Assembly (NCBI GenBank): GCA_039029355.1 | Contig: JBCCGI010000104.1 | Coordinates: 1 to 23,967, forward strand | Source of the DNA: JBCCGI01 sp039029355 | Lineage (GTDB): Bacteria; Planctomycetota; UBA1135; GCA-002686595 | Length of the DNA: 23,967 bases | Reading direction: 5' to 3' | Shown here: in pieces, positions 21,595-23,967 of the stretch | Layout: every line of letters starts with the position of its first letter | How positions within the stretch are numbered: position 1 is the first letter of the stretch | Notes under the pieces: generated by a model | Databases searched by the model: none | What the model was told of the DNA's origin: nothing | Seen by the model: the letters and a program-made list of their open reading frames with translations, nothing else | Made by a program: the position numbers and the translations under genes

Positions 21595-23967
21595 CTAGCG
21601 GTTCTCCTGGGTACGGGAGAGGGTGATCTTGAGCTCCTGGGAAGCCTTTTCGCGCACCTCGATCCGCTCCGAGTAGTTCCGGAAGCCGGCCCGGCTAACC
21701 TTCAAACGCCAAAGGGCGCGCGGAACCGCCTCGGCCCGGTAGTTTCCCTTCGAGCGGCGCTCCAGGCGCCAGGTCTGGGCGCCCTGGACCGCACCCCCCT
21801 TCTCCGCCGCGATCGGCCGCAGCAGCACCTGGGCCTGGTCCACCGGCCGCCCCTGGTCGTCGCGGACCTTCACCGTCAGCCGCGTGCCCCGCACCAGCTC
21901 GACGCGGCCCAGCTCGACCATCTCGGCCGGCTGGATCTCGAACGGGCCGCGGCGCTCGGGCACATAGCCCTTGGCCTGGAAGGTCACGCGCCGGCGCCCG
22001 GGCTCCAGGCCGCTGACCTCGACCCGCGGCCCGCGGATGGTCAGGAGCGCGCTCTTGCCGATGCCGCGCACCTTGAAGTCCTCGAGCGGCCCGCCGTCCG
22101 AGGTCCACACCTCGCCGCGGAACCCGGCCAGCTCCGGCCGCGGCCGCCGCGCCAGCTGCAGCAGGATCTCGTCGGAGCCCGGCAGGTCGACCCAGGCCGG
22201 CTCGGCGTGGGCCAGCTCCCAGTCGTTGGCGCGCACCGCGGGATGCCAGCGCCCGCGCGTCAGCCGGTCGAAGCGGAAGCGACCGTAGCCGTCGGTGAAG
22301 GCCAGGTACTTCATCCCGTTGCCGCCCGCCGCCTTGAGCGCGGCGGCCTCGGGGCTGCCCTCCTCGATCGCCAGGCGCACCTGCAGACCGCTGACGCCGG
22401 CCCCGCGCTCGTCCGCGACGCGGCCCTCGACCACGAAGGCGCTCGGGAGCGTGAGCTCGACCTCGCCCATCCCCTCGGGCCCGATCTCGACGCGCTTGCG
22501 GCGCGTGCGGAAGCCCTCGGCGGCGGCCTCCACCACGACCGCGCCGACCGGCACGCCGCTGAACTCGAAGAAGCCCTCGGCGCCCGACACCGTCTCGCGG
22601 TACGGCGCCGAGGTGCGCACGTGCACCGCGCGCAGCGTCACCTCGGCCGCGTCGATCGGCACGCCGTCGTCGGCGCGCACGCGGCCGCTGAGGCGCGCGC
22701 CCGAAGGGAGCCGCACGACCAGCCCTTCCTCGGCGCCGTCGGCGGCGAGCGGGCCCACCTTCACCGAACCGGGCGGGCCGGCCTCCAGGCCGCCGGGCGG
22801 GAAGGCGAGCACCACGTGCTCGCGCTCGGGCTGCACGCCCTCGATGGCGAAGGCGCCGTGCTCGTCGGTCTCGGCCCCGGGCCGCTTCATGTCGCCGCCG
22901 GTGCGGAAGGCCTTCTCCAGCTCGCCGCGCTGTCCCGGCGTCAGCACGACCACGCGGGCCCCGGGCAGCGGCTCGCCGTCGGCGTCGACCACGGTGCCGG
23001 CCAGGCGCGCGGGCGGCGCGACCTCGAAGGTCTTCGACACGGTGCCGAGCGTCGGCGGCAGCTCGGCGCGAGCCGTCTCCTTGGCGCCCCAGGGGAGGCG
23101 CAGCGAGACGCGCTGCTGCCCGCCGGAGAGGCCTTCGAGGCGCACCTCGCCGTCCGCGCCGGTCTCGCCCTCGACGTCGAAGGCGCCCTCGGCGCCCGGC
23201 GGCAGGGGGCGCTGCTTGGAGCGCGCCGAGACGCGCACGCCGGAGAGCGGCGTGTCCGTCCCCGCCACGACGACGCGCGCCACGAGCACGCCGCCACGCT
23301 CCGCGAGCAGGCGCACCTCGCGCTCCTCGCCCGGGTCGAGCTCGATCCCGCCCAGCGGCTCGACCAGCACGCCCGGGGCCAGCACCGACACGTTCCACGC
23401 GCCCGGCGCGAGGTCGGGGAACAGGAAGCGCCCCTGGCGGTCGAGCGGCACCGACTGCTGCGCCTCCTGCGAGCGCACGCGCAGGTCGTGGCCCCAGAGG
23501 AGCGCGTGCGGCGGGTCGGCGCTCTCGGCGAGCCCGGGCGGCGGCCAGGGCTCGACGCGCCCGAGCAGGCGCGCGGAGCGCTGCAGGAAGAAGCGGCCGT
23601 CCTGGGAGAGGTCGACGGTGGGCGAGCGCACGTCGACGTAGCCCGGGTGCACCACCGAGAGCTCGGCCGCGTGCCCCGCGGGCCAGGCCAGGTCGAAGTC
23701 GCCCTCGGCGTCGGTGGCGGTGTCGACGCGCAGCGAACCGTGCGAGAGGACCACGCGCACGCCCTCGATCGGGCGCCCGCTGTCCTCCTCGAGCACGCGC
23801 CCCGACCACGGCTCCGGCGGCGCGAGGAGCGTGCCCCGGTCGCCGCCGGTCGCGTCGAGCAGCCAGGGCTCGTCCGGCCCGCCCGCCGCCAGCGCGCCGC
23901 GCGCCTCGGTGCGGCCCGGGCCGGCCTCGCCGCCTCCGGCCAGCGCGCGGCGAGGCGTCGCCCGCCG
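21595..23967 (-). CDS. Carboxypeptidase-regulatory-like repeat protein (5' end outside window)
   Basis: The frame is open to the right edge: 790 codons are visible, 57 of them beyond the first in-frame GTG at 23796, and the true start lies outside. The protein is a string of beta-sandwich repeats of the carboxypeptidase-regulatory-like type, each with a G-x-V-x-D-x-x-G-x-P-[IL]-x-[GD]-[AV] pattern. Examples are GTVVDADGEPLPGARVVVL, GRVRADDGVPIDAAEVTL and GRVADERGAGVSGLQVRL. Seven or more copies are visible. Such proteins are normally exported and act at the cell surface or in large matrix assemblies. No catalytic motif is seen. The C-terminus (ELKITLSRTQENR) shows no anchor. The N-terminal signal cannot be judged. 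Confidence 0.78.
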   Translation of the reverse strand, partial: RRATPRRALAGGGEAGPGRTEARGALAAGGPDEPWLLDATGGDRGTLLAPPEPWSGRVLEEDSGRPIEGVRVVLSHGSLRVDTATDAEGDFDLAWPAGHAAELSVVHPGYVDVRSPTVDLSQDGRFFLQRSARLLGRVEPWPPPGLAESADPPHALLWGHDLRVRSQEAQQSVPLDRQGRFLFPDLAPGAWNVSVLAPGVLVEPLGGIELDPGEEREVRLLAERGGVLVARVVVAGTDTPLSGVRVSARSKQRPLPPGAEGAFDVEGETGADGEVRLEGLSGGQQRVSLRLPWGAKETARAELPPTLGTVSKTFEVAPPARLAGTVVDADGEPLPGARVVVLTPGQRGELEKAFRTGGDMKRPGAETDEHGAFAIEGVQPEREHVVLAFPPGGLEAGPPGSVKVGPLAADGAEEGLVVRLPSGARLSGRVRADDGVPIDAAEVTLRAVHVRTSAPYRETVSGAEGFFEFSGVPVGAVVVEAAAEGFRTRRKRVEIGPEGMGEVELTLPSAFVVEGRVADERGAGVSGLQVRLAIEEGSPEAAALKAAGGNGMKYLAFTDGYGRFRFDRLTRGRWHPAVRANDWELAHAEPAWVDLPGSDEILLQLARRPRPELAGFRGEVWTSDGGPLEDFKVRGIGKSALLTIRGPRVEVSGLEPGRRRVTFQAKGYVPERRGPFEIQPAEMVELGRVELVRGTRLTVKVRDDQGRPVDQAQVLLRPIAAEKGGAVQGAQTWRLERRSKGNYRAEAVPRALWRLKVSRAGFRNYSERIEVREKASQELKITLSRTQENR

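Overview
The window looks like a junction between an integrated mobile element (left, about 1-11,085) and host chromosome (right, about 11,086-23,967) of a high-GC bacterium, most likely a Planctomycetota member. The lineage call is an inference. It rests on a secreted seven-FG-GAP propeller with a glycine-rich, cysteine-containing C-terminal module, a large protein of stacked carboxypeptidase-regulatory-like repeats, and an iron-sulfur/NrfD fusion beside a molybdoenzyme. No rRNA or marker gene is present to confirm it.

Left part (element). A partial gene ends at 73 and is followed by an intrinsic terminator. A leftward operon (5224 to 599) holds six tightly packed genes, four of its five junctions being stop/start overlaps: two small proteins sharing a K-x-E-A-W motif, a 77-aa ORF, two replication-relaxation-like proteins, and a soluble VirD4/TraG-like coupling ATPase. 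Between the operon end and a 63-aa membrane protein lies a strong candidate structured small RNA (about 386-578) with its own extended -10 promoter and terminator. Further right are a hairpin-rich gap (5225-5637), an orphan 469-aa membrane protein, a long gap without a convincing gene (7048-8118), a ribbon-helix-helix-like protein, a regulatory gap with repeated GTAGAC hexamers, and a rightward xis-xis-int cassette. The integrase stops 9 bp before the 3' end of a tRNA-Met gene on the opposite strand, so the tRNA 3' end is the probable attachment site. The other end of the element and a relaxase are not visible and probably lie left of the window. By eye the element has a lower GC content and a less biased third codon position than the right part.

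Right part (host). After the tRNA and its well-formed promoter there is a second candidate structured RNA (about 11,359-11,505). Then come an Arg-type cysteine dioxygenase (leftward), a secreted FG-GAP protein (rightward), and a two-gene unit encoding a ferredoxin/NrfD fusion and a molybdopterin oxidoreductase that lacks a Tat signal. These are followed by a ChrR-like cupin, an unrecognised 146-aa protein, a third terminator-ended candidate RNA, a secreted serine hydrolase, and the 5'-truncated carboxypeptidase-like repeat protein running off the right edge.

Working together: the element genes fit an integrative conjugative or mobilizable element (coupling protein, DNA-relaxation accessories, excision and integration). 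The two right-hand redox genes would form one membrane-bound quinone-linked complex facing the cytoplasm. The remaining host genes look like independent housekeeping or surface functions.
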